Assembly (NCBI GenBank): GCA_964540965.1
Contig: CAZIOT010000019.1
Span: forward strand, 4,450-68,449
Direction: 5' to 3'
DNA from: JADYZU01 sp964540965
GTDB taxonomy: Bacteria > Pseudomonadota > Alphaproteobacteria > Rhodobacterales > Rhodobacteraceae
Length of the DNA: 64,000 nt
Positions 35,487 to 46,825 of this stretch are shown here, one piece after another. The translations under genes and the position numbers were made by a program. Positions within the stretch are counted from its first letter, which is position 1; the number at the start of each line of letters is the position of its first letter. The notes below the pieces were generated by a model that was given only the letters and a program-made list of their open reading frames with translations, made no database searches and was not told the origin of the DNA.

Positions 35487-35643
35487 GCTGTCGCCCCACT
35501 TCCGGGCGCCCCCTGCCCGCCCTTGTCACCTGCCTCGCTCGCATAATATGGTGATACAATCATTGTGCTCTGTTACACGCGTCTGAAGCAATATTGCCTT
35601 GCGGCACCACGGGCAACCTTAAAGCGAGTGGACGGAATTATTC

Positions 35644-36138
35644 ATGCACGACCAGGCAGAAATCCTACTCACAGTCGAAAAACTGACCGCTCTCGCGCCG
35701 ACCGGCTATGCGATCGCACAACATGTGCGCTTCACGACGCCGACCTTCCTGTTCCAGACCTATCCCCGCGAATGGATCGAGGTCTATACCCAGCGCGGCT
35801 ATGTCATGTCGGATCCGACGGTGATGTGGGGATTCTCGAACACCGGGCGGGTGCGCTGGTCGGAGCTTGCGGCACAGGACAGCGCCGGGATGCTCGCGGA
35901 ATCGGCGGCGCATGGGATGCGCTATGGCTTTACCCTTGCCACCGACCGCGGCGGCAGCCAGAGCCTCGCCTCGTTCACCCGTGGCGACCGCGATTTCACC
36001 GATGCCGAAATCGACCAGATCGAGGGGCTGTTCCTTGACCTGCATGATGCCACCACCGATCTTGCCGGCCTTGCCCCTGAAACGCGCGAGGCGCTCAAGC
36101 GGATGTCGATCACCTTCACCCATCCCTCGGGCGGCTAG
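35644..36138 (+). CDS. LuxR-like autoinducer-binding protein lacking the DNA-binding domain
   Basis: 164 residues, homologous to the ligand domain of the neighbouring LuxR (same pattern LAPxGYxxAxxVxF..PREWIEVYTQRGYVMSDPTVMWGFSNTGRVRWSEL). Pocket residues Trp44, Tyr48, Asp57 and Trp72 are kept, but the protein ends 40 residues before a helix-turn-helix would be complete; there is no frameshifted HTH remnant before the next gene. It could be a signal buffer or form inactive heterodimers with LuxR, as TrlR does with TraR in Agrobacterium (inference). Divergent from luxR. Confidence 0.85.
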   Translation: MHDQAEILLTVEKLTALAPTGYAIAQHVRFTTPTFLFQTYPREWIEVYTQRGYVMSDPTVMWGFSNTGRVRWSELAAQDSAGMLAESAAHGMRYGFTLATDRGGSQSLASFTRGDRDFTDAEIDQIEGLFLDLHDATTDLAGLAPETREALKRMSITFTHPSGG

Positions 36139-36204
36139 GCTTCAGTCTTTGTTCACCTTCGGTCCCTAGTCTGCAGGAAAGACAAGGGAACCGGAGACTG
36201 CCCC

Positions 36205-37272
36205 ATGACCGCATCGCCCGCGCTGATGTCCGACCGCCCGGCGCCGCCCCTGCGCGATTCGGGCCTGATCGACCGACGGCGCAAGGCGGCGATCCTTGTC
36301 CAGCTTCTGCTGGCCGACGGACAGAAGCTCGCCCTGTCCCGCCTGCCCGAGGATGTGCAGATCAACCTGACCCGCGAACTGGCCGCGCTGCGGCTGGTCG
36401 ACAAGGACACCCTGCATGCCGTGGCCGAGGAATTCGCCCGCGAGATCGAACAGGTCGGTCTTGCCGCGGTCGGCGGCGTCGAAGGCGCGCTGGCCGCGCT
36501 CTCGGGCCAGATCAGCCCCGGCGCGCAGGCCCGTCTCAAGCGCGAGGCGGCCGAGGCGCGGGGCACCGATCCCTGGGCGCAGATCGCCGACATGGCACCG
36601 GCCGACCTGGTGCCGCTGGTCGACCGCGAAAGCACCGAGGTGGCGGCGGTGGTGCTGTCGAAACTGCCCGTCGCCCGCGCGGCCGAACTGCTGGCGCTGC
36701 TTCCCGGCGAAAAGGCCCGGCGCATCACCTATGCGATGTCGCAAACCGCCGATATCCGGCCCGAAGCCGTGGCCCGCATCGGCCAGGCGCTGGTGCAGGA
36801 CTATGGCCCGCGCGCCAGCCCGGCCTTTGCCGTGCCGCCGGTGCAGCGCGTCGGCGCCATCCTCAACTTCAGCCAGGCCGCGACCCGCGATTCGGTACTG
36901 GAATCCCTGGCCGAGACCGATGCAGGCTTTGCCGAACAGGTGCGCCGCGCGATCTTTACCTTTGCCGACATCCCCGAACGGGTGACCAAGGTCGAGGTGC
37001 CGCGCGCGATCCGCGGCATCGAGAACGCCGTGATGGTGACGGCGCTGGCCTTTTCGCTGGCGCAGGGCGGCGCCGATGCGGCGGCGGCCGAATTCATCCT
37101 GGCCAACATGTCGCAGCGGATGGCCGAAACCCTGCGCGAGGAAATCGCCGAACGCGGCCGCATCCGCCGCGCCGATGGCGAAGGGGCGCAGGGCACCATC
37201 GTTGCCGCGATCCGCGAAAAGGCCGATTCCGGCGAGGTGACCCTGATCCAGCATGAGGAGCCGGAGATCTAG
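36205..37272 (+). CDS. fliG: Flagellar motor switch protein FliG
   Basis: 355 residues with FliG's three parts: N-terminal domain (about 23-100; DRRRKAAILVQLLLADGQKLALSRL), middle domain (about 120-205) and C-terminal domain (about 215-345; ILNFSQAATRDSVLESLAE and FILANMSQRMAETLREEIAERG). The middle-domain EHPQ motif is replaced by DRESTE, and the torque helix reads VEVPRAIRGIE instead of DDRxIQxLLREVD. No other flagellar gene is in the window, so it is an isolated or specialised copy. A stand-alone FliG-like protein with changed function is possible. Confidence 0.85.
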   Translation: MTASPALMSDRPAPPLRDSGLIDRRRKAAILVQLLLADGQKLALSRLPEDVQINLTRELAALRLVDKDTLHAVAEEFAREIEQVGLAAVGGVEGALAALSGQISPGAQARLKREAAEARGTDPWAQIADMAPADLVPLVDRESTEVAAVVLSKLPVARAAELLALLPGEKARRITYAMSQTADIRPEAVARIGQALVQDYGPRASPAFAVPPVQRVGAILNFSQAATRDSVLESLAETDAGFAEQVRRAIFTFADIPERVTKVEVPRAIRGIENAVMVTALAFSLAQGGADAAAAEFILANMSQRMAETLREEIAERGRIRRADGEGAQGTIVAAIREKADSGEVTLIQHEEPEI

Positions 37273-37353
37273 CCGGGCCGTCCTGACGCCGTGGTGTCCG
37301 CGGCCCTTGGGGGCATGCTACGGTGCGGATACACCCCCGGTCCACGGAGCCAG

Positions 37354-37405
37354 GATCGAAATTCCCGAATTTCGATCGGCCCAGCCAAAATTCTGGAATT
37401 TTGGC
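37354..37405. repeat. Double palindrome 4 (AAATTC/AAAATTC class)
   Basis: Two hairpin-forming palindromes in the 218-base gap between fliG and the acyltransferase gene, which are in tandem. The first, 37354-37377, has arms GATCGAAATTC around CC; the second, 37384-37405, has arms GCCAAAATTC around TG. Spacer GGCCCA; centres 29 bases apart. The arms match the class at 5061-5109 (AAATTC in one, AAAATTC in the other). Unlike the other three units it is not between convergent genes. Confidence 0.8.
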
Positions 37406-37490
37406 CGGCGCCCGTCGACGCATCCGGCCAACCGCTGCGTCTTGGCAGCCCCCCGCGCCTCGCCTATCTCTGCCCGCGACAGGGGGGCCG

Positions 37491-38405
37491 ATGGCGCAGG
37501 ACAAGGGGACCACGGGCAGTCCGGGCGACTGGATTGCCGACAAGGCGCTGCGCGGCCTGATCGCCGCCCTGCGCCTGCTGCCCTATGCCGCGCGCGTCCG
37601 CTTCATGGGCTGGCTTATGCGCCGGGTGGTCGGGCCGCTGGCCGGATACCGCGCCCGCGCCCGCGGCAACCTGGCCGAGACATTTCCCGACTGGCCCGAG
37701 GCGCGGCGGCGCGCCGTGGCCGATGCCGCGCTCGACAATTTCGGCCGCACCGTGATCGAGAACTATTCCGGCACCGAACTGGCCGCCCGCCTTGCCGGCA
37801 CGACAGCCGAAGGCGAGGGGCTGGCCGCTGCCAGGGCGGCCCATGCCGCCGGCCAGCCGGTGATCTTCGTCACCGGCCATTTCGGCAATTACGAAGCGCC
37901 GCGCCATGTGCTGGACGCCGCCGGCCTGACCATCGGCTGCATCTACCGCGCCATGGGCAACCCTTTCTTCAACGCCCATTACGTCCGCACCCTGGAACAG
38001 GTCTCGGGGCCAAGTTTCGAACGCGGCCGCGGCACCGCCGGCTTTGTCCGCCACCTGCGCAGCGGTGGCATGGCGGTGCTTCTGTTCGACGTGCATGACA
38101 CCAATGGCGTGCCGGTCGATTTCCTGGGCCGGCCGGCGATGACCACCACCTCGCCCGCCGATCTGGCGCTGCGTTATGGCGCCGTCGTCATCCCCTATTT
38201 CGGCATCCGCCGCCCCGACGGTCTTGGCTTCGACATCCGGGTCGAGGCGCCGATCCCCCCCGGCGATCCGCTGGCGATGATGCGGGAAATGACCGCGCGG
38301 CTTGAGGCGCGGATTGCCGAACATCCCGGCCAGTGGTTCTGGGTCCACCGCCGCTGGAAACCGGAAAAGCGCCGGAGGGTCAGCGCAGTTCCGCCGCCGC
38401 AATGA
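37491..38405 (+). CDS. Lysophospholipid/lipid A acyltransferase (LpxL/HtrB family)
   Basis: Inner-membrane acyltransferase that adds a secondary acyl chain to lipid A precursors. 304 residues: an N-terminal hydrophobic region (about 15-50) and the catalytic H-x4-E motif in VTGHFGNYEAP (His130, Glu135). The later VLLFDVHDTNGVPVDFLGRPA and QWFWVHRRWK segments are also family features. ATG 37491 has AGGGGGG upstream. Its end overlaps the convergent DUF1223 gene by 26 bases. LpxL versus LpxM cannot be decided from sequence. Confidence 0.9.
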   Translation: MAQDKGTTGSPGDWIADKALRGLIAALRLLPYAARVRFMGWLMRRVVGPLAGYRARARGNLAETFPDWPEARRRAVADAALDNFGRTVIENYSGTELAARLAGTTAEGEGLAAARAAHAAGQPVIFVTGHFGNYEAPRHVLDAAGLTIGCIYRAMGNPFFNAHYVRTLEQVSGPSFERGRGTAGFVRHLRSGGMAVLLFDVHDTNGVPVDFLGRPAMTTTSPADLALRYGAVVIPYFGIRRPDGLGFDIRVEAPIPPGDPLAMMREMTARLEARIAEHPGQWFWVHRRWKPEKRRRVSAVPPPQ

Positions 38406-39081
38406 TCCGGCCCGGCCCCGGTTCCTGCAGGATCACCACCGCCGGCTCGTCACCCGGCGCTTCCGTGGTCAGCGACAGCGGAGCGGCGCCGTCCCAGTCG
38501 CCCAGCACCTGCCAGTCGGTGACGACATTGGCATAGGTGTGGGTCTGCCCGGCATTTTCGCCGCCCAGGATCTCGACCTGCGCCAGGGGCAGGAAACGGA
38601 CCAGCTGCACCACCACCGGCTGCGCCAGCCTTTCCGCCGAATCGGCCGCGATAACGAAACCGCCGCCCTCGCGTACCAGCGTCAGCGTCACCATCGGCGC
38701 CTGTTCGGCCTGGGCCGCGACCAGGGCCATCACCGCCATCGGATCGGCGCCGATGACCCGGTCGGTGCCGCCGACAATCAGCTGCGGCGTATAGACCATC
38801 CGCTCGCCGGCGGCGACGGCATAGGATTGCTGCCGTGCGGTGAACAGCGCCGAACCGAACGTGTCCTCCCAGCCGATATAGTCCCAGTAGTCGACATGCA
38901 GGGCGAGCGGAATCACCCCCTCGACCGCCACCAGGTCGCGCAGCATGTCATCCGCAGGCGGGCACGAGGCGCAGCCCTGCGAGGTGAAAAGCTCGACCAC
39001 CACCGGCGCGCCTTCGCCCCGCGCGATGCCCGCCGCAAGGGACAGGGCCGCAAGGGCGGCAAAGGCGGGCGCAAGCTGCAT
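38380..39081 (-). CDS. DUF1223 secreted thioredoxin-like protein
   Basis: 233 residues. An N-terminal signal peptide (about 1-22, ending near AGIARG) is followed by a thioredoxin-like domain with ELFTSQGCASCPPADDML, a C-x-x-C motif, and DYWDYIGWEDTFG. The family is secreted and of unknown role; the motif suggests thiol redox or metal binding in the periplasm. Upstream (39082 onward) it is divergent from acnA. Confidence 0.87.
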   Translation of the reverse strand: MQLAPAFAALAALSLAAGIARGEGAPVVVELFTSQGCASCPPADDMLRDLVAVEGVIPLALHVDYWDYIGWEDTFGSALFTARQQSYAVAAGERMVYTPQLIVGGTDRVIGADPMAVMALVAAQAEQAPMVTLTLVREGGGFVIAADSAERLAQPVVVQLVRFLPLAQVEILGGENAGQTHTYANVVTDWQVLGDWDGAAPLSLTTEAPGDEPAVVILQEPGPGRIIAAAELR

Positions 39082-39198
39082 GGGTTCCCCAAGGCAATTT
39101 CGGTCCAGCGAGATTTATTGCCTTGCCGGGTCAACTGCCAATCAATGAATTGCGACGATGCTGCGAACGCGGCATCACTGCGGCACCACAACACGCAA

Positions 39199-39244
39199 AA
39201 GGGCGTTCCGCGCCCTTGGCAAGCATTGTGTGCAATAGTATACC
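39199..39244 (+). promoter_or_regulatory. Putative acnA promoter with preceding hairpin
   Basis: TTGGCA (39216-39221) and TATACC (39239-39244) with a 17-base spacer, about 60 bases upstream of the acnA start. The spacer contains the small dyad ATTG-TGTG-CAAT. The hairpin AAGGGCG/CGCCCTT (39199-39217, loop TTCCG) immediately precedes and overlaps the -35; it could be an operator or a terminator of upstream transcription. Confidence 0.4.
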
Positions 39245-39305
39245 GCGACCGACCCGCCGATCCGCCCGGACCGGAGATAAGCCAGAAGCCAGGAAGGGAC
39301 GCCCC

Positions 39306-42062
<2,757 letters not shown>

Positions 42063-42064
42063 CT

Positions 42065-42099
42065 GCATTCGGCCCCGGTTTCGGGCCGGGGCCGAATGC
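42065..42099 (+). terminator. Strong hairpin after acnA
   Basis: Perfect 14-pair stem, GCATTCGGCCCCGG (42065-42078) and CCGGGGCCGAATGC (42086-42099), loop TTTCGGG, starting 3 bases after the acnA stop. No T-run follows (CTTGGGTTAAC), so termination efficiency is uncertain; the same hairpin may serve the convergent small gene ending at 42106. Confidence 0.75.
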
Positions 42100-42105
42100 C
42101 TTGGG

Positions 42106-42306
42106 TTAACTGCGGAACCTGTGCCCGCAGGCGACCAGCGTCAGCCGGGTCGCGGCATCGGCCGAGGACGGGGCCGAGCCCGTCATCCGGTCGGGGCCGG
42201 GATCGTGCGGGGCCGCCTGCGGCCTTGGCCGGAAGGCGACCAGAAACTGGCCGACGGCACGCAGGATGAAGGCGAAGGGCGGGATCGGGGCGGAACGGTC
42301 GGTCAT
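42106..42306 (-). CDS. Small hypothetical protein
   Basis: 66 residues with a hydrophobic N-terminal part (PPFAFILRAVGQFLVAF, about 9-25) and a Pro/Ser/Ala-rich remainder ending CGHRFRS. AGAAGGA lies 7-8 bases before the start at 42306, which supports translation. No family recognised; possibly peripherally membrane-bound. Confidence 0.5.
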   Translation of the reverse strand: MTDRSAPIPPFAFILRAVGQFLVAFRPRPQAAPHDPGPDRMTGSAPSSADAATRLTLVACGHRFRS

Positions 42307-42461
42307 GGCGGCTGTCCTTCTGCAAACGGGATGCCGTCAGGATCGCGCCGCCGGGGGCGGCAAGTTGAGTGCGGGACCTGAAGCGGTCCGCTACAGGTTC
42401 TGAACTGGATCGCCCCGCCCCATCCGCGCTAGGGTCCGAGGATCGGCAGGGAGGCACCGCC

Positions 42462-43193
42462 ATGTCCGGCAAACCCTATGGCATGATCTGCCCCATCACC
42501 CGCGCCTGCGAAATGCTCGAACCGCGCTGGACGATTCCGATCCTTGTCGGCCTCTGGGCCGGCTGCACGAGATTCAACGATCTGCGGAGGGAGGTCGGCA
42601 GCATCTCTCCCTCGCTCCTGTCGCGGCGGCTGAAAGAGCTGGAGGCGATGGGATTTGTCGAGCGCGTCGTCGACCGGGCCACCGGATCGGTCGATTATCT
42701 GCGCACCGATGCGGCGATCGCGCTGGAACCGGCGCTGAACGAGCTGGCACGATGGGCGCAATGCCACATCGACGCCGAAACGGCGCTGTGCACCGCCACG
42801 GTATCGAACCTGATGTGGAAGATGCGCAACCATTTCATCGCCGAGGCCCTGCCCCACCGGCGGCTGGTGATCCAGTTCCATTTTGCCGACAAAGGGCTGG
42901 AATACGACACTTACTGGGCCATCATCCGGCCCGGATTCCCGGTCGAAACCTGCTCCTCGATCCCCGGCTACGACATCGACCTCTATGTCGAGACCAGCCG
43001 GGTCTCGCTCCACGGCATCCTTCTGGGCCGCACCACCATCGACCGGGAAAAAGCCAGCGGCGCGCTGTTCCTGTCGGGCGATCCGGTGCTGTCGCGGACC
43101 ATCCACCGCTGGCTCAAGATCAGCGATTATGCGCGGTTCGAGGGTATCGTCATGCTGCCCGAGGGCGGCCGGAAGGTGGCGCGGGCGTCGTGA
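42462..43193 (+). CDS. HxlR-family winged-helix transcriptional regulator
   Basis: 243 residues. The N-terminal 100 residues are an HxlR/MarR-like winged helix: CPITRACEMLEPRWTIPILVGLWAGCTRFNDLRREVGSISPSLLSRRLKELE. The Cys before the first helix, used as a redox sensor in some HxlR proteins, is Cys10. The C-terminal 130 residues form an extra domain, probably a sterol-carrier-like or ligand domain, longer than in short HxlR proteins. AGGGAGGCACCGCC precedes the ATG. Target unknown. Confidence 0.88.
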   Translation: MSGKPYGMICPITRACEMLEPRWTIPILVGLWAGCTRFNDLRREVGSISPSLLSRRLKELEAMGFVERVVDRATGSVDYLRTDAAIALEPALNELARWAQCHIDAETALCTATVSNLMWKMRNHFIAEALPHRRLVIQFHFADKGLEYDTYWAIIRPGFPVETCSSIPGYDIDLYVETSRVSLHGILLGRTTIDREKASGALFLSGDPVLSRTIHRWLKISDYARFEGIVMLPEGGRKVARAS

Positions 43194-43200
43194 CGCGGGC

Positions 43201-43246
43201 CGATTTCCATATGGAAATCGCAGGCGAAGTCCATATGGACTTCGCC
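43201..43246. repeat. Double palindrome 3 (CCATATGG class)
   Basis: Two perfect palindromes between the convergent HxlR and phosphomannomutase genes: 43201-43220 with half-site CGATTTCCAT and 43223-43246 with half-site GGCGAAGTCCAT, spaced by CA, centres 24 bases apart. The inner parts (TTTCCAT and GAAGTCCAT) are the same as at 32133-32178; the outer bases differ but are still paired. The unit starts 8 bases after the HxlR stop and ends 5 bases before the phosphomannomutase stop. Confidence 0.88.
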
Positions 43247-43251
43247 CCCGG

Positions 43252-44634
43252 TCACGCGGTGTAGGCGGTATCCCCGCGCAAAAGCGCCGAAATCTCCTCG
43301 ACCTTTTCGGCCAGCAGCTCGCGGTCGCCACGGGTTTCCACGTTCAGCCGCAGCATGTTCTCGGTGTTCGAGATGCGCAGGTTCACCCGCCAGTCGCCCA
43401 TGTCGAGGCTGATGCCGTCCAGCCGGTCGCTTGCCCGCGCCTGCGGCAGATAGGCGGCCTCGAACCGGGCGGTGGCCGCCTCCTTGTCCTCGATGGCGAA
43501 ATTGATCTCGCCCGAGGACGGGAAGCGCGCCCGCATGTCGGCGACCAGTTCCGACAGCGGCTTGCCCGACCGGCTGACCAGTTCGGCGACCAGCAGCCAG
43601 GGGATCATCCCCGAATCGCAATACATGAAGGCGCGGAAATAATGATGCGCCGACATCTCGCCACCATAGACGGCATCGACCTCGCGCATCCGCGCCTTGA
43701 GATGGGCGTGGCCGGTGCGTGACACCACCGGCTGGCCGCCGCCGGCCGTCACCACATCGACGGTGTTCCACATCACCCGCGGGTCATGGACGATGCGGGC
43801 GCCGGGTTCCTTGTCCAGAAAGGCGCGCGCCAGCAGGGCCACGACATATTCGCCGTCGATGAAGGCGCCCTTTTCGTCGAAAAAGAAGCAGCGGTCGAAA
43901 TCGCCGTCCCAGGCGACGCCCATGTCGGCGCCATGGGCCACCACCGCATCGGCGGTCTGCGGCTGGTTTTCGGGCAGAAGCGGGTTCGGGATGCCGTTGG
44001 GGAATTTGCTGTCGGGATCGTGGTTCACCCGGACAAAGGCAAAGGGCGCGTCGATGGCATCCAGCCGTTCGGCGATGGCGTCAAAGGCCGGGCCGGCGGT
44101 GCCATTGCCGGCATTGACCAGAATCGTGAGCGGCCGCAGCCCCACCGGATCCAGATAGGCCACCACCCGGTCGGCATATTCGTCGCGCGGGTTCTCGCGG
44201 CGCAGCGCGCCCTGGGGCCGGGGCGGGCCGAAATCGCCGGCCGCCACCAGATCGCGGATCGCGTTCAGCCCGGTTTCGCCCGAGATCGGCCGCGCCCCTT
44301 CGCGCACCATCTTGATGCCGTTGTAATTGATCGGGTTGTGGCTGGCCGTGACCATGAGGCCGCCGCCGGCGCCGTAATGCTCGGTTGCGAAATAGACTTC
44401 CTCGGTGCCGCACAGGCCAAGGTCGATCACATCGACGCCTTCGTCGCGCAGCCCCTGGATCAGCGCGGTCTGCAATCCGGGCGAACTTTCGCGGATGTCG
44501 CGCCCCGTCACCACCATGCCGGGGGTCAGCACCCGGGCAAAGCCTCGGCCGACCTTGTAGGCCAGCGCCTGGTCCATCTCGGTGCCCAGACGGCCCCGGA
44601 TGTCATAGCTCTTGAAACAGCTCAGATCGGCCAT
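43252..44634 (-). CDS. manB: Phosphomannomutase/phosphoglucomutase
   Basis: Alpha-D-phosphohexomutase of the AlgC/ManB type, making mannose-1-phosphate (or glucose-1-phosphate) for surface polysaccharides. 460 residues. FKSYDIRGRLGTEMD is the standard start, VTASHNPINYNGIKMV holds the phosphoserine, WDGDFDRCFFFDEKG is the metal loop, and GEMSAHHYFRAF is the sugar-binding loop. A different enzyme from the Pgm at 3429, which belongs to the glucose-specific branch. Confidence 0.93.
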   Translation of the reverse strand: MADLSCFKSYDIRGRLGTEMDQALAYKVGRGFARVLTPGMVVTGRDIRESSPGLQTALIQGLRDEGVDVIDLGLCGTEEVYFATEHYGAGGGLMVTASHNPINYNGIKMVREGARPISGETGLNAIRDLVAAGDFGPPRPQGALRRENPRDEYADRVVAYLDPVGLRPLTILVNAGNGTAGPAFDAIAERLDAIDAPFAFVRVNHDPDSKFPNGIPNPLLPENQPQTADAVVAHGADMGVAWDGDFDRCFFFDEKGAFIDGEYVVALLARAFLDKEPGARIVHDPRVMWNTVDVVTAGGGQPVVSRTGHAHLKARMREVDAVYGGEMSAHHYFRAFMYCDSGMIPWLLVAELVSRSGKPLSELVADMRARFPSSGEINFAIEDKEAATARFEAAYLPQARASDRLDGISLDMGDWRVNLRISNTENMLRLNVETRGDRELLAEKVEEISALLRGDTAYTA

Positions 44635-44709
44635 CTGGCGCGCGTGCCTCGCTCGGGTCTTACGGGCGGCCAGCTATCCAGAAATATTGCGAAATGCCAA
44701 GGACAAACA

Positions 44710-45255
44710 CTAACCGCCCTGCCCTTGCACCGCCGCCTCGAGTGCGGGGAGGAAACGCTGCTCCAGATCGCTGCCGACCAGCGGCCCGGCATAGCGGAAC
44801 AGCACGGTGCCGTCGCCGGCCACGATGAAGGTTTCCGGCGGCGCCGTGACCCCCCAGTCGATCGAGGCCCGCCCCGAGGGATCAAAGCCGGTGGCGAAGA
44901 AGGGATTGCCTTCCTCGGCCAGATAGGCGCCGGCGTTGTCGGCGACATCGCGGAAGTTGATGCCGGCAACGCGATAGCCCTGTTCGGACAGCCGCATCAG
45001 TTCGGGATGCTCGGCGCGGCAGGGCGGGCACCAGCTGGCCCAGAAGTTGATGATGGTCACCTCGCCTGTCCGCAGGCTGGCATCGGTCAGCGCGACGGTG
45101 CCCGCCATCCCTTCGGCCGGGACCGCTGGCGCCGGCTGGCCGATGAAGGTCGAGGGCAGTTGCCCGTCGTCATCGCGCAGCATCCCGGCGGCAAAGAGGC
45201 CGGCCAGGGCGGCAAAGACCACCGGCGGGATCAGCAACAGGGGCTTAACCGCCAT
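44710..45255 (-). CDS. ccmG: Thiol:disulfide interchange protein CcmG/DsbE
   Basis: Membrane-anchored periplasmic thioredoxin that reduces apocytochrome c or CcmH for heme attachment. 181 residues: one N-terminal membrane helix (about 5-24), then the thioredoxin domain with INFWASWCPPCRAEHP and the cis-Pro segment VTAPPETF. The start overlaps the end of ccmD by 11 bases. Last gene of the ccmABCDG series. Confidence 0.94.
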   Translation of the reverse strand: MAVKPLLLIPPVVFAALAGLFAAGMLRDDDGQLPSTFIGQPAPAVPAEGMAGTVALTDASLRTGEVTIINFWASWCPPCRAEHPELMRLSEQGYRVAGINFRDVADNAGAYLAEEGNPFFATGFDPSGRASIDWGVTAPPETFIVAGDGTVLFRYAGPLVGSDLEQRFLPALEAAVQGQGG

Positions 45256-45391
45256 CGCGCTGCCTTTCGATGGCTTCAAGCTCGGCCTTGACCCGGCGGG
45301 CGCGGGCAAAGGACAACCCGACCAGCAACGCCAGCGCCGCAAGGCTCACGCCCCAGGCCGACAGGACGACGGTGGCATATTCCCCCAGCAT
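45245..45391 (-). CDS. ccmD: Heme exporter protein CcmD
   Basis: 48-residue single-helix protein (MLGEYATVVLSAWGVSLAAL at the start, then LLVGLSFARARRVKAELEAIERQ). CcmD helps release holo-CcmE from the CcmABC complex. The start overlaps the ccmC stop by one base and the end overlaps ccmG by 11. Size, topology and position leave little doubt. Confidence 0.9.
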   Translation of the reverse strand: MLGEYATVVLSAWGVSLAALALLVGLSFARARRVKAELEAIERQRDGG

Positions 45392-46125
45392 CACGCCTCG
45401 GCCCGTTGCAGCCGCGCGCTCAGCGCGGCAATTCGCCGGACGCGGATTTCGGTGATCGTCCGTTGCAGCACCAGCGCGACGAACAGCGCCACGAACCCCG
45501 CCATCGCGACGACCAGCGGCAGCCAGTAGACATCGGCGACATTCTCGCGCGCGTCCATCGACAGCGAGGCGCCCTGATGCAGGCCCTGGTTCCAGAACAG
45601 CACCGCATAGCGCGACAGAAGCGCAAAGACCGATCCGACGATACACAGGATCGAGGTCAGGTCGGCGGCGGTATCGGGGTCGGGGATCGCGGCCCAGAGG
45701 GCGATATAGCCGATGTAGAACAAAAACAGGATCAGGAACGAGGTCAGCCGCGGATCCCATTCCCACCATGTCCCCCACATCGGCTGGCCCCAGATCGCCC
45801 CGGTGGCCAGCGCGATGATGGTCATGGTCATGCCGACCGGCGCCGCGGCACGGGCCGCCAGCGCGCTGACGTGATGCCGGCGGACCAGCCACACCAGCGA
45901 GGTCACCACCATCATGATCCAGGCATTGATGGCGACAAAGGCGCTGGGCACATGGACATAGATGATCTTGACGGTCGAACCGAAATTCTCGGCCTCGGGC
46001 GTGAAGAAAAAGCCCCAGATCAGGCCGATGCCAAGGCCAAGCGCGGCAAGGCCATAGACCCGGGGCACCCAGGGCCCGAAGGTCTCGGTGAACTTCTTGG
46101 GGTTGGCATATTCCCAAAGCGACAT
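45391..46125 (-). CDS. ccmC: Heme exporter permease CcmC
   Basis: 244 residues with six membrane helices. The tryptophan-rich heme-handling motif WGTWWEWDPRLTS lies in a periplasmic loop; the two conserved histidines are expected in the loops on either side (VHVPSAFV and LHQGASLSM). Transfers heme to CcmE in System I cytochrome c maturation. Translationally coupled to ccmD. Confidence 0.96.
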   Translation of the reverse strand: MSLWEYANPKKFTETFGPWVPRVYGLAALGLGIGLIWGFFFTPEAENFGSTVKIIYVHVPSAFVAINAWIMMVVTSLVWLVRRHHVSALAARAAAPVGMTMTIIALATGAIWGQPMWGTWWEWDPRLTSFLILFLFYIGYIALWAAIPDPDTAADLTSILCIVGSVFALLSRYAVLFWNQGLHQGASLSMDARENVADVYWLPLVVAMAGFVALFVALVLQRTITEIRVRRIAALSARLQRAEA

Positions 46126-46168
46126 GGTGCTTCCTTAGCGCGGGCAGCGGGCGGGCCGCAATGCCCGC

Positions 46169-46825
46169 TCACCTGAGATTGACCCGCAGCACGGCGGCCG
46201 TGGCAAAGGGCAGCGCCGCGACCGAAAGAAGCGTGATCCCGGCAAGCAGCATGAGCGGCGTGGCGACCGCCGCCCCTTCGGCTCCGCGACGAGTGACTTC
46301 GGCGCCGAAGATCAGCGTCGGCACATAGAGCGGCAGCACCAGCAACGACAGGAGAAGCCCGCCGCGGCGCAGGCCCACGGTCAGCGCGGCACCGAAGCAA
46401 CCGATGATCGACAGGGCCGGGGTGCCGGTCATCAGGCTGACGAACAGCCACAGATAGCCGCCGGGCGCGAGGTTCAGCAGCACACCCAGCACCGGCGCCG
46501 CCAGCGCCAGCGGCAGCCCGGTGGTCAACCAGTGCGCCAGCGCCTTGGCCAGCGCCAGCCCCTCGCCCGGCAGGGGCGCAGTGGCAATCAGCGGCAGCGA
46601 GCCGTCCTCGTGATCCAGCGCAAAGATGCGGTCGAGCGACAGGAGCGCGGCCAGAAGCGCCGCGACCCAGAGCACGCCCGGCGCGACCGGGCGCAGCACC
46701 GCGGTATCGGGGCCGATGCCGAAGGGCACCAGCACCACGACGATCAGGAAAAACGCCAGGCCCAGGCCGAAACCGCCGCCGGCGCGCACCGCCAGCCGCA
46801 GGTCGCGGACGATGACCGCGATCAC
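46169..46825 (-). CDS. ccmB: Heme exporter protein CcmB
   Basis: 218 residues, six membrane helices, membrane subunit of the CcmAB ABC complex that drives holo-CcmE release. FALDHEDGSLPLIATAPLPG is the conserved cytoplasmic loop. The start overlaps the ccmA stop by 4 bases. Confidence 0.95.
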   Translation of the reverse strand: MIAVIVRDLRLAVRAGGGFGLGLAFFLIVVVLVPFGIGPDTAVLRPVAPGVLWVAALLAALLSLDRIFALDHEDGSLPLIATAPLPGEGLALAKALAHWLTTGLPLALAAPVLGVLLNLAPGGYLWLFVSLMTGTPALSIIGCFGAALTVGLRRGGLLLSLLVLPLYVPTLIFGAEVTRRGAEGAAVATPLMLLAGITLLSVAALPFATAAVLRVNLR

